This document shows positions 8,439 through 15,961 of a stretch of DNA of 64,000 bases, in pieces. The position numbers and the translations under genes were made by a program. Origin of the DNA: Amycolatopsis viridis (GTDB taxonomy: Bacteria; Actinomycetota; Actinomycetes; Mycobacteriales; Pseudonocardiaceae); NCBI RefSeq assembly GCF_011758765.1, contig NZ_JAANOU010000001.1:2356001-2420000 (forward strand). Direction: 5' to 3'. Under the pieces are notes generated by a model, which worked only from the letters and a program-made list of their open reading frames with translations, had not been told where the DNA came from and made no database searches. Each line of letters starts with the position of its first letter. Positions within the stretch are counted from its first letter, which is position 1.

Positions 8439-9350
8439 TCAGGCCCTCCGCAGCGTCGTCAGGGCGCGGCCCACCCGGGACCAGGGCCGGGCCGCGACGG
8501 GCTCGGCCGCGAACGCGCGTTCCAGGTAGTGCTGGCCGATCCCGGCGACGGTGACCACGACCATGTACCAGATCGCGGCCGCCAGCAGGGTCTCCATCAC
8601 CAGCAGGTTGTTCGAGGAGATGTTGTTGGCCGCGTGGATCAGCTCGGTCACCCCGATCACCGACGCCATCGAGGTGCCCTTGAGCATGTTGATGAAGTCG
8701 TTGCCGGTCGGCGGGATGATGACCCGCATCGCCTGCGGCAGCACGATCCGCCGCAGCGTGGTGGCCGGGGTCATGCCGATCGACTTCGCCGCCTCGGTCT
8801 GGCCGCGGTCGACGCTGTTCAGGCCCGCCCGCACGATCTCGGCCATGTAGGCGCTCTCGTTGAGCGCGAGCCCGAGCAGTGCCGCGACGAACGCGCTGAC
8901 CACCACGTTGGTCGGCTCGTGCACCAGGTAGCCGCCGCCGAACGGCAGCGGGATCGAGACGAACTCGAACACCAGCGCCAGGTTGAACCAGATCAGGATC
9001 TGCAGCAGCACCGGCAGCCCGCGGAACAGCCAGATGTAGACCGCGGCGACCACACGGGCCACCGGGTTCGCCGAGCGCCGCATCAGGGCGATCACCACAC
9101 CGATGACGACGGCGACGGCCTGCGCGATCACCGCGAGCAGGACGGTGTTGAGCAGGCCCACGGCCATCACCCGGTACCACAGGAACCCGGGGACCGTGTC
9201 GTAGGAGATCTTCGCGCCGGCCAGCACCACGCCGAGACCCGCCAGCAGCGCCAGGATGATCACCGCGGCCACCCAGCGGCCCCAGTGCCGCAGCCGGACG
9301 ATGGGCAGTTCGGCCTGCGGCACCCGGGTGGTGACGTCAGCTTCCGGCAT
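8439..9350 (-). CDS. Polar amino-acid ABC transporter, permease
   Basis: A 303-residue HisM/GlnP-type permease. A ~55-residue cytoplasmic N-terminal extension is followed by about five helices. [29 protein letters not shown] carries the EAA coupling loop that docks with the ATPase. Earlier, [18 protein letters not shown] is the conserved PAAT permease block. Its 5' end overlaps the binding-protein gene by 14 bases, and it is followed at one base by the ATPase gene, so the set is one transcript. A single permease gene suggests a homodimeric channel. Confidence 0.92.
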   Translation of the reverse strand: MPEADVTTRVPQAELPIVRLRHWGRWVAAVIILALLAGLGVVLAGAKISYDTVPGFLWYRVMAVGLLNTVLLAVIAQAVAVVIGVVIALMRRSANPVARVVAAVYIWLFRGLPVLLQILIWFNLALVFEFVSIPLPFGGGYLVHEPTNVVVSAFVAALLGLALNESAYMAEIVRAGLNSVDRGQTEAAKSIGMTPATTLRRIVLPQAMRVIIPPTGNDFINMLKGTSMASVIGVTELIHAANNISSNNLLVMETLLAAAIWYMVVVTVAGIGQHYLERAFAAEPVAARPWSRVGRALTTLRRA

Positions 9351-10290
9351 TGACGGTGACCTTCGTGATCGCGCCCTGCTGCACGCCCCACGCGCCGAGG
9401 ATGCGGCCGTAGGTGCCGTCGTCGGCGAGCTCGGTCAGCGCCTTCGCCACGGCGTCGCGCAGCTGCGGGTTGGCCTTGTTGACGCCGATGCCGTAGGGGC
9501 CGCCGTTGATCGGCTCACCGGGCACGACCTCGAAGAACTCGCCGTTGCCCGCGTTCTTGCTGACGTAAGCGGCGGTCGGCAGGTCGTTGAGGATCGCGGC
9601 GACCCGCCCGGTGCGCAGCTGGTTCTGGTTCTGCGAGTCGCTGTCGGTGGCGGTCGTGGTGACCGGCGGCTTGCCGGCCTGGACGCACCTGGTGCTCTGC
9701 TCGGTGGCGAAGGTCTGGTGGCTGGTGCCCTGCACGACCGCGACGTTCTTGCCGCACAGCGAGTCCGGGCCGGTGATGCCGTCCGGGTTGCCCTTGCGGA
9801 CCATGATCGTGATGCCGGAGGTGAAGTAGTCCACGAAGTCGATCTGCTGCTGGCGCGCCTTCGTGTCGTTCATCCCGGCCATCGTGAGGTCCAGCCGTCC
9901 GGATTGCAGGCTGGTGATCAGTGAGCCGAAGGCCATATCGGTGTGCTGCGCGGTGAGGCCGAGTTTCGCCGCGACGGCCTTGGCGATGTCCACTTCGAAC
10001 CCGACCGGCGTCTTGCCGTCGGCGGCGTAGAAGTTGTTCGGTGCGGACTGCATGTTCGCGCCGATGGTGAGTTTGCCGGCCTGCGCGATCGGCGCCGGGA
10101 GGGACGACGCGAGCTGGGCGTCCTTCGTGACGCCCTGCAGGATGGCCGCGGTGTCCGGCACCCCCGAGCCGGTCGCGGTCCCCCCGGCGGCACCGCCGGC
10201 ACCGTCGGACCCGCCGCCGCACGCGGTCGTGAGCAGCAGGCAGCCGACGACCACCGCGCCCCAGCGCGTCACCCGTGACCTCGCAGACAT
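9337..10290 (-). CDS. Amino-acid ABC transporter substrate-binding lipoprotein
   Basis: A 317-residue family-3 extracellular solute-binding protein. Residues 1-24 are a lipoprotein signal with lipobox LTTAC (lipidated Cys24), then a Gly-rich linker. The mature domain has LTIGANMQSAPNNFYAADGKTPVGFEVDIAKAVA and DLTMAGMNDTKARQQQIDFVDYF, the two ligand-site blocks. An internal cysteine pair (SLCGKN and STRCVQAG) may form a disulfide. ATG 10290 follows GGGAG; an upstream ATG at 10353 lies inside the operator region and is rejected. First gene of the operon that ends in the aminotransferase-regulator fusion. Confidence 0.92.
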   Translation of the reverse strand: MSARSRVTRWGAVVVGCLLLTTACGGGSDGAGGAAGGTATGSGVPDTAAILQGVTKDAQLASSLPAPIAQAGKLTIGANMQSAPNNFYAADGKTPVGFEVDIAKAVAAKLGLTAQHTDMAFGSLITSLQSGRLDLTMAGMNDTKARQQQIDFVDYFTSGITIMVRKGNPDGITGPDSLCGKNVAVVQGTSHQTFATEQSTRCVQAGKPPVTTTATDSDSQNQNQLRTGRVAAILNDLPTAAYVSKNAGNGEFFEVVPGEPINGGPYGIGVNKANPQLRDAVAKALTELADDGTYGRILGAWGVQQGAITKVTVNAGS

Positions 10291-10324
10291 CGCATCTCCC
10301 TCACCCGATCGAATGATGAGCGAG

Positions 10325-10363
10325 ACGCTACAACCCGCTGTTGAAGAGGTCAACCACGAGTTG
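10325..10363 (-). promoter_or_regulatory. Promoter with two phased CAAC-N5-GTTG palindromes
   Basis: CAACCCGCTGTTG (10331-10343) and CAACCACGAGTTG (10351-10363) share the form CAAC-N5-GTTG and start exactly 20 bp apart, two helical turns. On the minus strand a -35-like TTGACC (10348-10353) and a -10-like TAGCGT (10325-10330) are 17 bp apart. The proximal palindrome therefore fills the spacer and the distal one touches the -35. This geometry suits a repressor of the transporter operon; the fusion protein encoded at its end is the obvious candidate. The repeats are seen directly; the binding is inferred. Confidence 0.6.
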
Positions 10364-10383
10364 AAATTCTGGGTTGCGCCTGG

Positions 10384-11190
10384 TCAGGTGGCGGGGAAGT
10401 CGAACTGGTACCCCTGCGCGGTCAGCCACGGCAGGAGTTCGGCGAGGGCGGCGACGGTCTGCGCCCGCCGGCCACCACCGTCGTGGAAGAGGATCACCGC
10501 GCCCGGCCGGACCGCCTGGCGCACGCCGGCCACGATCGCCGGGACGCCCGGCAGGGTCCAGTCGCGGGAGTCGACCGACCAGCCCAGCGGTGTCATCCCG
10601 GCGCGGACGGCGAGTGCGGTGATCGTGTCCGACCAGTTGCCACCGGGCGCGCGGAAGTAGGGAACGGGAACGTCGCTCCCGGCAGCCAGTCGCAGATCCG
10701 TGCGGGCACCGGTGATGTCCGCGGACATGCGTGCCTCGTCCCGCCGGGCGAGTTGCTCGTCGTGGTCGGCGGTGTGGTCGCACAGGCGCATCCCGTGCCC
10801 GAGCACCTGCCGGACCAGTTCCGGGTGCCGGCGGACCTGGGTGCCGACCATGCAGAACGTGGCGACCGCGCCGTGCTGCGCCAGCAGGTCGAGGATTTGG
10901 GGTGTGTAGCCGGGATCCGGGCCGTCGTCGAAGGTCAGTGCCACGAACCGGCCGGAACGGGCGGTGGTGCGCACCGGGGCGCGCGGGCCCGGCGGCGCGG
11001 CGGTGCCGGCGGGTGCGGCGGTACCCGCCGGCTGTTCCGGTGCGGGTTGCGGCGCGGGTTGCGGCGCGCCGGGCGTGCCTTCGGCGCCCGACCAGGACAG
11101 CGAAAGGATCAGGGAGACGGTCACGAGCACCACGGAGATCAGGACGGCCCACCGGTAGCAGTACGGGGGGCGGAGCACCTGATAACGCAT
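10384..11190 (-). CDS. Membrane-anchored polysaccharide deacetylase
   Basis: A 268-residue NodB-type carbohydrate esterase (CE4) starting at ATG 11190 after GGGAGG. One membrane anchor (~14-34, AVLISVVLVTVSLILSLSW) is followed by a Pro/Ala/Gln linker of short repeats (APQPAPQPAPEQPAGTAAPAG), placing the catalytic domain outside the membrane. NodB motifs are visible: VALTFDDGPDPG with metal Asp pair, DHTADHDEQL with two His, RAPGGNWS, LGWSVDSRDW and VILFHDGG. It would remove acetyl groups from peptidoglycan or another surface glycan. The next gene downstream on the strand has its own promoter region, so this gene probably stands alone. Confidence 0.9.
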   Translation of the reverse strand: MRYQVLRPPYCYRWAVLISVVLVTVSLILSLSWSGAEGTPGAPQPAPQPAPEQPAGTAAPAGTAAPPGPRAPVRTTARSGRFVALTFDDGPDPGYTPQILDLLAQHGAVATFCMVGTQVRRHPELVRQVLGHGMRLCDHTADHDEQLARRDEARMSADITGARTDLRLAAGSDVPVPYFRAPGGNWSDTITALAVRAGMTPLGWSVDSRDWTLPGVPAIVAGVRQAVRPGAVILFHDGGGRRAQTVAALAELLPWLTAQGYQFDFPAT

Positions 11191-11400
11191 GGGGTACCTC
11201 CCCGAATCGTGGTGTCGCCCGCGCACAATAGAGTGAAAAACGTCCCGATCGGGGGAACTTGCGGGCGTGTCAGTACGGGCGCCCGGGGTGCGCCGCGGAA
11301 CCCGGCAGGGATTGCGGCCACCGCGTCGCGCGCAGCGGGGTGGTGTTTGTCGCGCCCCGGTGCGGCCTTCCGGCGAACACCTGGGACGCCGGCGGTTCAC

Positions 11401-12597
11401 CTAGTCCGGGAGCAGTGGTACCGCCGGGCCGTCGTCGCGGCCGAGGAGCATCGCCCTGGTGATCGCGGCGGTGCCGTAGCGATCGCGCACCCGGTCGAGC
11501 GCCGCGTCGAGGGCGCCGGGCGTGTGCTGGTCGAACGGCAGCTCCAGTTGCCGCGGTGCATCGTCGTCCAGATTGGACAGTGCCACGCCGAGCAGTGTGC
11601 ATCCCCGCTCGTGGATCACCGGCATCGCCGCGGTCAGCAGCGCACGCGCGGCGGCGAGGATGTCGTCGGTGTGCGCCGTCGCCCGGGAGACCGTCTGCGA
11701 GCGCGTCGCGCGGCTGAAGTCGGCGAACCGCAACCGCAGCACCACCGTGCGGCAGACCCGGTGTGCGGCGCGCAACCGATGGGCCAGCCGGTCGACCAGC
11801 GCGGCCAGGACCTCGTCCAGCTCGGCCGGCGACCGCTGCCGCCGCCCCAGCGCCCGCTGCGCCCCGATGGAGCGCCGCCGCCGCCCCACGACCACCGGGC
11901 GCGGGTCCCGGTTGTGCGCCAGCGCGAACAGGTGCCGGCCGCTCGCCCGGCCGAGCAGCTCGACCAGCTCCGCCTCGCCCCGCCCGGCCACCTGACCCAC
12001 CGTGCGGATGCCCCGCGCGTGCAGCTTCCCGGCCGTCACCGCGCCCACCCCCCACAACCGCTCGACCGGCAACGGGTGCAGGAACTCCAGCTCACGGTCG
12101 TGCGGCACGACGAGGAGCCCGTCCGGTTTCGCCACCCCGCTGGCGACCTTGGCGAGGAACTTCGTGCGCGCCACCCCGACCGTGATCGGCAGCCCGACCT
12201 GCTCGGCCACCGCGCGCCGCAGGCCGGCCGCGATCGCGCGCGGCGGGCCGGCGATCCGGGCCAGCCCGCCCACGTCGAGGAACGCCTCGTCGATCGAGAG
12301 CCCCTCCACCAGCGGCGTCGTCTGCTCGAACACGGCGAACACCGCCTTGCTCGCCGCGCTGTAGGCCGCCATCCGGGGCGGCACCACCACCGCCGACGGG
12401 CACAGCCGCAGCGCCTGCGTGCAGCCCATCGCCGTGCGGACGCCGCGCGCCTTGGCCTCGTAGCTCGCCGCCAGCACCACCCCGCCGCCGACGATGACCG
12501 GCCGCCCGCGCAACGAGGGGTCGTCACGCTGCTCGACCGACGCGTAGAACGCGTCGAGGTCGGCGTGCAGGATCGGACCCTCGTTCGTCACGAACAC
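11401..12597 (-). CDS. dinB: DNA polymerase IV (Y-family)
   Basis: A 398-residue translesion polymerase. ILHADLDAFYASVEQ (metal Asp), PVIVGGGVVLAASYEAKARGV, LSIDEAFLDVGG (catalytic Asp-Glu) and the thumb/little-finger region WGVGAVTAGKLHARGIRTVGQ are present in order. A C-terminal QLELPF motif (~357) matches the beta-clamp binding pentapeptide. No upstream SOS box was identified by eye. Actinobacteria often carry two DinB copies; nothing here shows which this is. The gene is monocistronic, with 210 bases separating it from the deacetylase gene. Confidence 0.93.
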   Translation of the reverse strand: MFVTNEGPILHADLDAFYASVEQRDDPSLRGRPVIVGGGVVLAASYEAKARGVRTAMGCTQALRLCPSAVVVPPRMAAYSAASKAVFAVFEQTTPLVEGLSIDEAFLDVGGLARIAGPPRAIAAGLRRAVAEQVGLPITVGVARTKFLAKVASGVAKPDGLLVVPHDRELEFLHPLPVERLWGVGAVTAGKLHARGIRTVGQVAGRGEAELVELLGRASGRHLFALAHNRDPRPVVVGRRRRSIGAQRALGRRQRSPAELDEVLAALVDRLAHRLRAAHRVCRTVVLRLRFADFSRATRSQTVSRATAHTDDILAAARALLTAAMPVIHERGCTLLGVALSNLDDDAPRQLELPFDQHTPGALDAALDRVRDRYGTAAITRAMLLGRDDGPAVPLLPD

Positions 12598-12699
12598 AGG
12601 TTCGCACCCACCCCCGACAGTTTCCCGTTTCCGCAGGTGGGGGCGTTAGGCGCGCGAACGCTTGCCTTGACGTGGACGACAACCTTTACGCTCGATCCC

Positions 12700-13098
12700 A
12701 TGCGAATCGGGGAGCTGGCGCAACGGGCGGGGACGACCACGCGGGCGCTGCGGTTCTACGAGACACAGGGCCTGCTGTCCGCGAAGCGGGCGTCCAACGG
12801 CTACCGCGAGTACGGCGAAGAGGACTTCCGCCTCGTCAAGGAGATCCAGACGCTGCAGGCAGTGGGGTTCAGCCTCGACGACACCCGGCCGTTCGTGGAG
12901 TGCCTGCGCGCCGGCCACGAGACCGGCGACTCGTGTGCCGACTCGATCGAGGTCTACGAGCGCAAGCTGGCCGAGGTCGAGGCGTTCCTGGACCGGCTGC
13001 ACGCGGTGCGCGACGACCTGCGCGCCAAGCTCGCCGAGGCGCTGGACCGAGAACCCGGCCCCTGCCGGGTCACCACCACGTTCGAGGAGTCCCGATGA
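12700..13098 (+). CDS. MerR-family transcriptional regulator
   Basis: A 132-residue regulator. The N-terminal MRIGELAQRAGTTTRALRFYETQGLL is the MerR winged helix, then a coiled-coil dimer helix (~75-115), and a short C-terminal part with Cys68 (FVECLRAG), Cys79 (DSCADS) and Cys124 (GPCRV) that could sense redox state or metal. ATG 12700 is preceded by a sparse leader, consistent with a short 5' UTR. TGA overlaps the ATG of the thioredoxin gene (ATGA), so the regulator and thioredoxin are coupled; control of the pair in response to thiol stress is likely but inferred. Confidence 0.88.
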   Translation: MRIGELAQRAGTTTRALRFYETQGLLSAKRASNGYREYGEEDFRLVKEIQTLQAVGFSLDDTRPFVECLRAGHETGDSCADSIEVYERKLAEVEAFLDRLHAVRDDLRAKLAEALDREPGPCRVTTTFEESR

Positions 13099-13442
13099 CC
13101 TCCACCGGCCTTTCCGGCGCCGTGCGCGCTGTCACCGACGCCACCTTCGCGGCGGAGGTGCTGCGTCACGACGGTCCCGTGCTGGTCGACTTCTGGGCGC
13201 AGTGGTGCCCGCCGTGCCACATGATCGCGCCCGTGCTCGACGAGATCGCCGCCGAGCGCGCCGGCACGCTGGCCATCCGCAAGATCAACGCCGACGAGAA
13301 CCCCGGCGCCGCGCGGGACCACCAGGTGATGTCGCTGCCGACGCTGATCCTCTTCCGCGACGGCGAGCCCGTGGCGCAGTGGGTGGGCGCCCGGCCGAAG
13401 TCCCGGTTGCTCGCCGAGATCGACGCCGCACTGGAGGCCTGA
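13095..13442 (+). CDS. trxA: Thioredoxin with CPPC active site
   Basis: A 115-residue thioredoxin fold: VLVDFWAQWCPPCHMIAPVLDE, then KINADENPGAARDHQVMSLPTLILF with the cis-Pro. The active site is Cys38-Pro-Pro-Cys41 instead of the usual CGPC, which is expected to change redox potential or partner choice. Translationally coupled to the MerR regulator upstream. No thioredoxin reductase is adjacent; the flavoprotein at 14303 lacks the needed cysteines. It is likely an inducible rather than the housekeeping thioredoxin. Confidence 0.9.
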   Translation: MTSTGLSGAVRAVTDATFAAEVLRHDGPVLVDFWAQWCPPCHMIAPVLDEIAAERAGTLAIRKINADENPGAARDHQVMSLPTLILFRDGEPVAQWVGARPKSRLLAEIDAALEA

Positions 13443-13481
13443 GCCGCCGCCGGCCCTCCGCTCCGCACCGGCGTACCGGGA

Positions 13482-13916
13482 TCAGTCCCGCAGCCGGGCG
13501 CGGGCGAGCAGCGTGGCCACGCGGGTGACCACGGCGCGGCCCGCGCCGCGCGCGCCGGAGGCGAGCACGGTGGCCCAGTCGAAGTAGTCCCGCCACAGCA
13601 CGATCCGGTCGTCCCGCACCTCGAACGTGCCGCACACCCAGAACCGCGCCTCCCACGCCCCGGCGCGCAGCACGTCCGTCCGCTCGGTCAGCACGATCGG
13701 CCCGTCGGCGGCGATGTGGTGCATCCGCACCTCGAACCCGATGCGGTACCGGCTGAGCAGGCGCAACTGCTTCTCCACCGCCGCGACGCCGCGCGCCGGG
13801 GGCAGCGGGACGTTCTGGTACACGACATCGGGTGCGGCGAAGGCCAGCGCGCCTTCGACGTCGTCCTGTTCGAGGGCGGTCAGGAACGAGGTCACCGTGC
13901 TCTTCGGGTCCGCCAT
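13482..13916 (-). CDS. NTF2-like protein, limonene-1,2-epoxide hydrolase type
   Basis: A 144-residue SnoaL/LEH-like fold: STVTSFLTALEQDDVEGALAFAAPDVVYQNVP, then FWVCGTFEVRDDRIVLWRDYFDW, which carries the Arg-Asp-Tyr-Phe-Asp end typical of limonene-epoxide hydrolase relatives (active-site Arg/Asp). Such proteins hydrolyse epoxides or act as binding or isomerase domains. ATG 13916 is the only start. It has no obvious metabolic partner nearby, so the substrate is unknown. Confidence 0.78.
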   Translation of the reverse strand: MADPKSTVTSFLTALEQDDVEGALAFAAPDVVYQNVPLPPARGVAAVEKQLRLLSRYRIGFEVRMHHIAADGPIVLTERTDVLRAGAWEARFWVCGTFEVRDDRIVLWRDYFDWATVLASGARGAGRAVVTRVATLLARARLRD

Positions 13917-14302
13917 GTTCCCAGGCTAGCGGCCGGCCGGGACGATCAGGTGGCGCCGGCGCGACCGGCCCACGGGGTGCGATCCGGCTCGGTGCGAGGG
14001 CCGAGCTCCACGCCGGGCACGCCGGCAACCGGCGCGAGTTGCGCACCTCACAGGCCCGCGACCGTACCTCTTCGTGCCGCGGCCACCGGTGCCGGACGCG
14101 CCGGGAACTCCTGGCCCGGCACGTCGGTGGTGGCGGAGCCCGGGCAGGTCGAAGGGCCTTTTCGGCGGACGCCGCGGCCGGTCCGGAACCGGTCCCGGTG
14201 ATCGTCACGGGCGGCCGGCGGCAGCAGGGCGCGACCACGACGTGGCTGTCTCGTGGGGAAAGTCCTGACCACGGTCCCCGGCGAGGTCGTAGGGTTTGCC
14301 GC
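13917..14302. other. Intergenic stretch, no gene recognised
   Basis: About 386 bases between two divergent genes. Open frames crossing it have no ribosome site, codon bias or recognisable motif. It presumably carries both promoters, but I could not pick convincing -35/-10 pairs by eye. AGGG at 14291-14294 is the likely ribosome site of the downstream gene. Confidence 0.5.
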
Positions 14303-15961
14303 GTGAGCATGCCCATCCTCCTGACCGTCGACGACGACCCGGCCGTGTCCCGGTCCGTCGCCCGTGACCTGCGCCGCCGCTACGGCCAGGACTACCGCGT
14401 CGTGCGCGCCGCCTCGGGTGCGGACGCGCTCGAGGCGCTGCGCGAGATCAAGCTGCGCGGCGACGCCGTCGCGGCGATCCTCGCCGACTACCGCATGCCC
14501 CAGATGGACGGCATCACGTTCCTGGAGCAGGCGATGGACCTGTTCCCGTCCGCGCGGCGCGCCCTGCTCACCGCGTACGCCGACACCGACGCGGCCATCC
14601 AGGCGATCAACGTCGTCGACGTCGACCACTACCTGCTCAAGCCGTGGGATCCGCCGGAGGAGAAGCTGTACCCGGTGGTCGACGCGCTGGTGGAAGCCTG
14701 GCGCGCGGCCGGCGAACGGCCGGTGGAGGAGACGAAGGTGATCGGGCACCGGTGGTCCTCGCCGTCGTACAAGGTGCGGGACTTCCTCGCCCGCAACTCC
14801 GTGCCCTACCGGTGGTACTCGGTCGACGAGCCGGAGGCGAGCCGCCTGCTCGAGGCCGCCGACCGGGCCGCGGAGGACATCCCGGTGCTGATCACCCCGG
14901 ACGGCACGGTGCTGTGCAAACCCGACGGTGAGCAGATCGCCGACGCGGTCGGGCTGTCCACCCGGCCGGCGGCGGAGTTCTACGACCTGGTCGTGATCGG
15001 TGGCGGTCCGGCCGGCCTCGGTGCGGCCGTCTACGGCGCCTCCGAGGGGCTGCGCACCGTCCTGGTCGAGCGCCGGGCCACCGGAGGGCAGGCCGGGCAG
15101 AGCTCGCGCATCGAGAACTACCTCGGCTTCCCGGACGGCGTGTCCGGAGCCCAGCTGACCGACCGCGCCCGCCGCCAGGCCCAGAAGTTCGGCGCCGAGG
15201 TGCTCACCGCACGGGACGTGACCGGGCTGGAGGCCCGCGGTTCGGCGCGGGTGGTCAGGTTCGGCGACGGCAGTGAGATCGCGGCGCACGCCGTCGTCCT
15301 CGCCACCGGGGTGTCCTACCGCGCACTGGAGGCCGAGGGGGTAGCCGACCTCACCGGCCGTGGCGTGTTCTACGGTTCCGCGTCCACCGAGGCGCCGGAG
15401 TGCGAGGGCGAGCACGTCTACATCGTCGGTGGCGCCAACTCCGCCGGGCAGGCCGCGGTGTTCTTCTCCCGCCACGCCAAGGACGTCTCGATCCTGGTCC
15501 GCGGCCCGTCGCTGCACGCGTCCATGTCGCACTACCTCATCGAACAGATCGAGGCGATCGGCAACATCCACGTCCGCCCCCGCACCACTGTGCTGCGGGC
15601 GCACGGGACCGATCACCTCGAAGCGCTGACGCTGTGCGACGAGGAGCAGGGCATCACCGAAACCGTGCCGACCGGGCACCTGTTCGTGTTCATCGGGGCG
15701 GCTCCGCGCACCGAGTGGCTCGGTGACGAGTTGCTGCGCGACGAGCACGGCTTCGTTCGCACCGGCCCCGATCTCGTCGTCGAGGGCAACCGACCGCCGG
15801 GCTGGACCCTGGACCGGGATCCGCACCACCTGGAGTCGTCCATTCCCGGGGTGTTCGTGGCCGGCGACGTCCGGTCGCAGTCGGTCAAGCGGGTGGCCTC
15901 CGCCGTCGGCGAGGGCGCGATGGCCGTTTCGCTCGTGCACCGCTACCTGGAGGCACGATGA
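14303..15961 (+). CDS. Response regulator fused to a thioredoxin-reductase-like FAD oxidoreductase
   Basis: A 552-residue fusion. Residues 1-~125 are a receiver (VDDDP at 9-13, phospho-acceptor Asp62 in LADYRMPQMDG, Thr90, Lys113 in LLKPW). Residues ~145-215 form a thioredoxin-like insert (SYKVRDFLARNSVPYRW, DIPVLITPDG). Residues ~225-552 are a TrxR-type flavoprotein with FAD motif GGGPAG (233-238), GGQAGQSSRIENYLGFP, NADPH motif GGANSAGQAA and C-terminal VFVAGDVR. The CxxC centre is absent: GVFYGSAST stands where CATC would be, so it cannot reduce thioredoxin in the normal way. GTG 14303 (AGGG upstream) is preferred over ATG 14309. The stop overlaps the kinase gene (ATGA), so the receiver is probably phosphorylated by that kinase. 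Confidence 0.9.
   Translation: MSMPILLTVDDDPAVSRSVARDLRRRYGQDYRVVRAASGADALEALREIKLRGDAVAAILADYRMPQMDGITFLEQAMDLFPSARRALLTAYADTDAAIQAINVVDVDHYLLKPWDPPEEKLYPVVDALVEAWRAAGERPVEETKVIGHRWSSPSYKVRDFLARNSVPYRWYSVDEPEASRLLEAADRAAEDIPVLITPDGTVLCKPDGEQIADAVGLSTRPAAEFYDLVVIGGGPAGLGAAVYGASEGLRTVLVERRATGGQAGQSSRIENYLGFPDGVSGAQLTDRARRQAQKFGAEVLTARDVTGLEARGSARVVRFGDGSEIAAHAVVLATGVSYRALEAEGVADLTGRGVFYGSASTEAPECEGEHVYIVGGANSAGQAAVFFSRHAKDVSILVRGPSLHASMSHYLIEQIEAIGNIHVRPRTTVLRAHGTDHLEALTLCDEEQGITETVPTGHLFVFIGAAPRTEWLGDELLRDEHGFVRTGPDLVVEGNRPPGWTLDRDPHHLESSIPGVFVAGDVRSQSVKRVASAVGEGAMAVSLVHRYLEAR

Noticed and set aside
10483..12699. Very long plus-strand open frame (over 700 codons) ahead of the MerR gene
   Set aside because: It is antisense to the deacetylase and dinB genes, lacks any motif, and is rich in Arg/Gly/Pro/His as expected of a mirror frame in GC-rich DNA. 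Only its 3' end, from 12700, is a gene.
14303..15961. Simple annotation as thioredoxin reductase trxB
   Set aside because: The CxxC pair is replaced by GSAST and a receiver domain is fused at the N-terminus, so the usual reaction is not supported.
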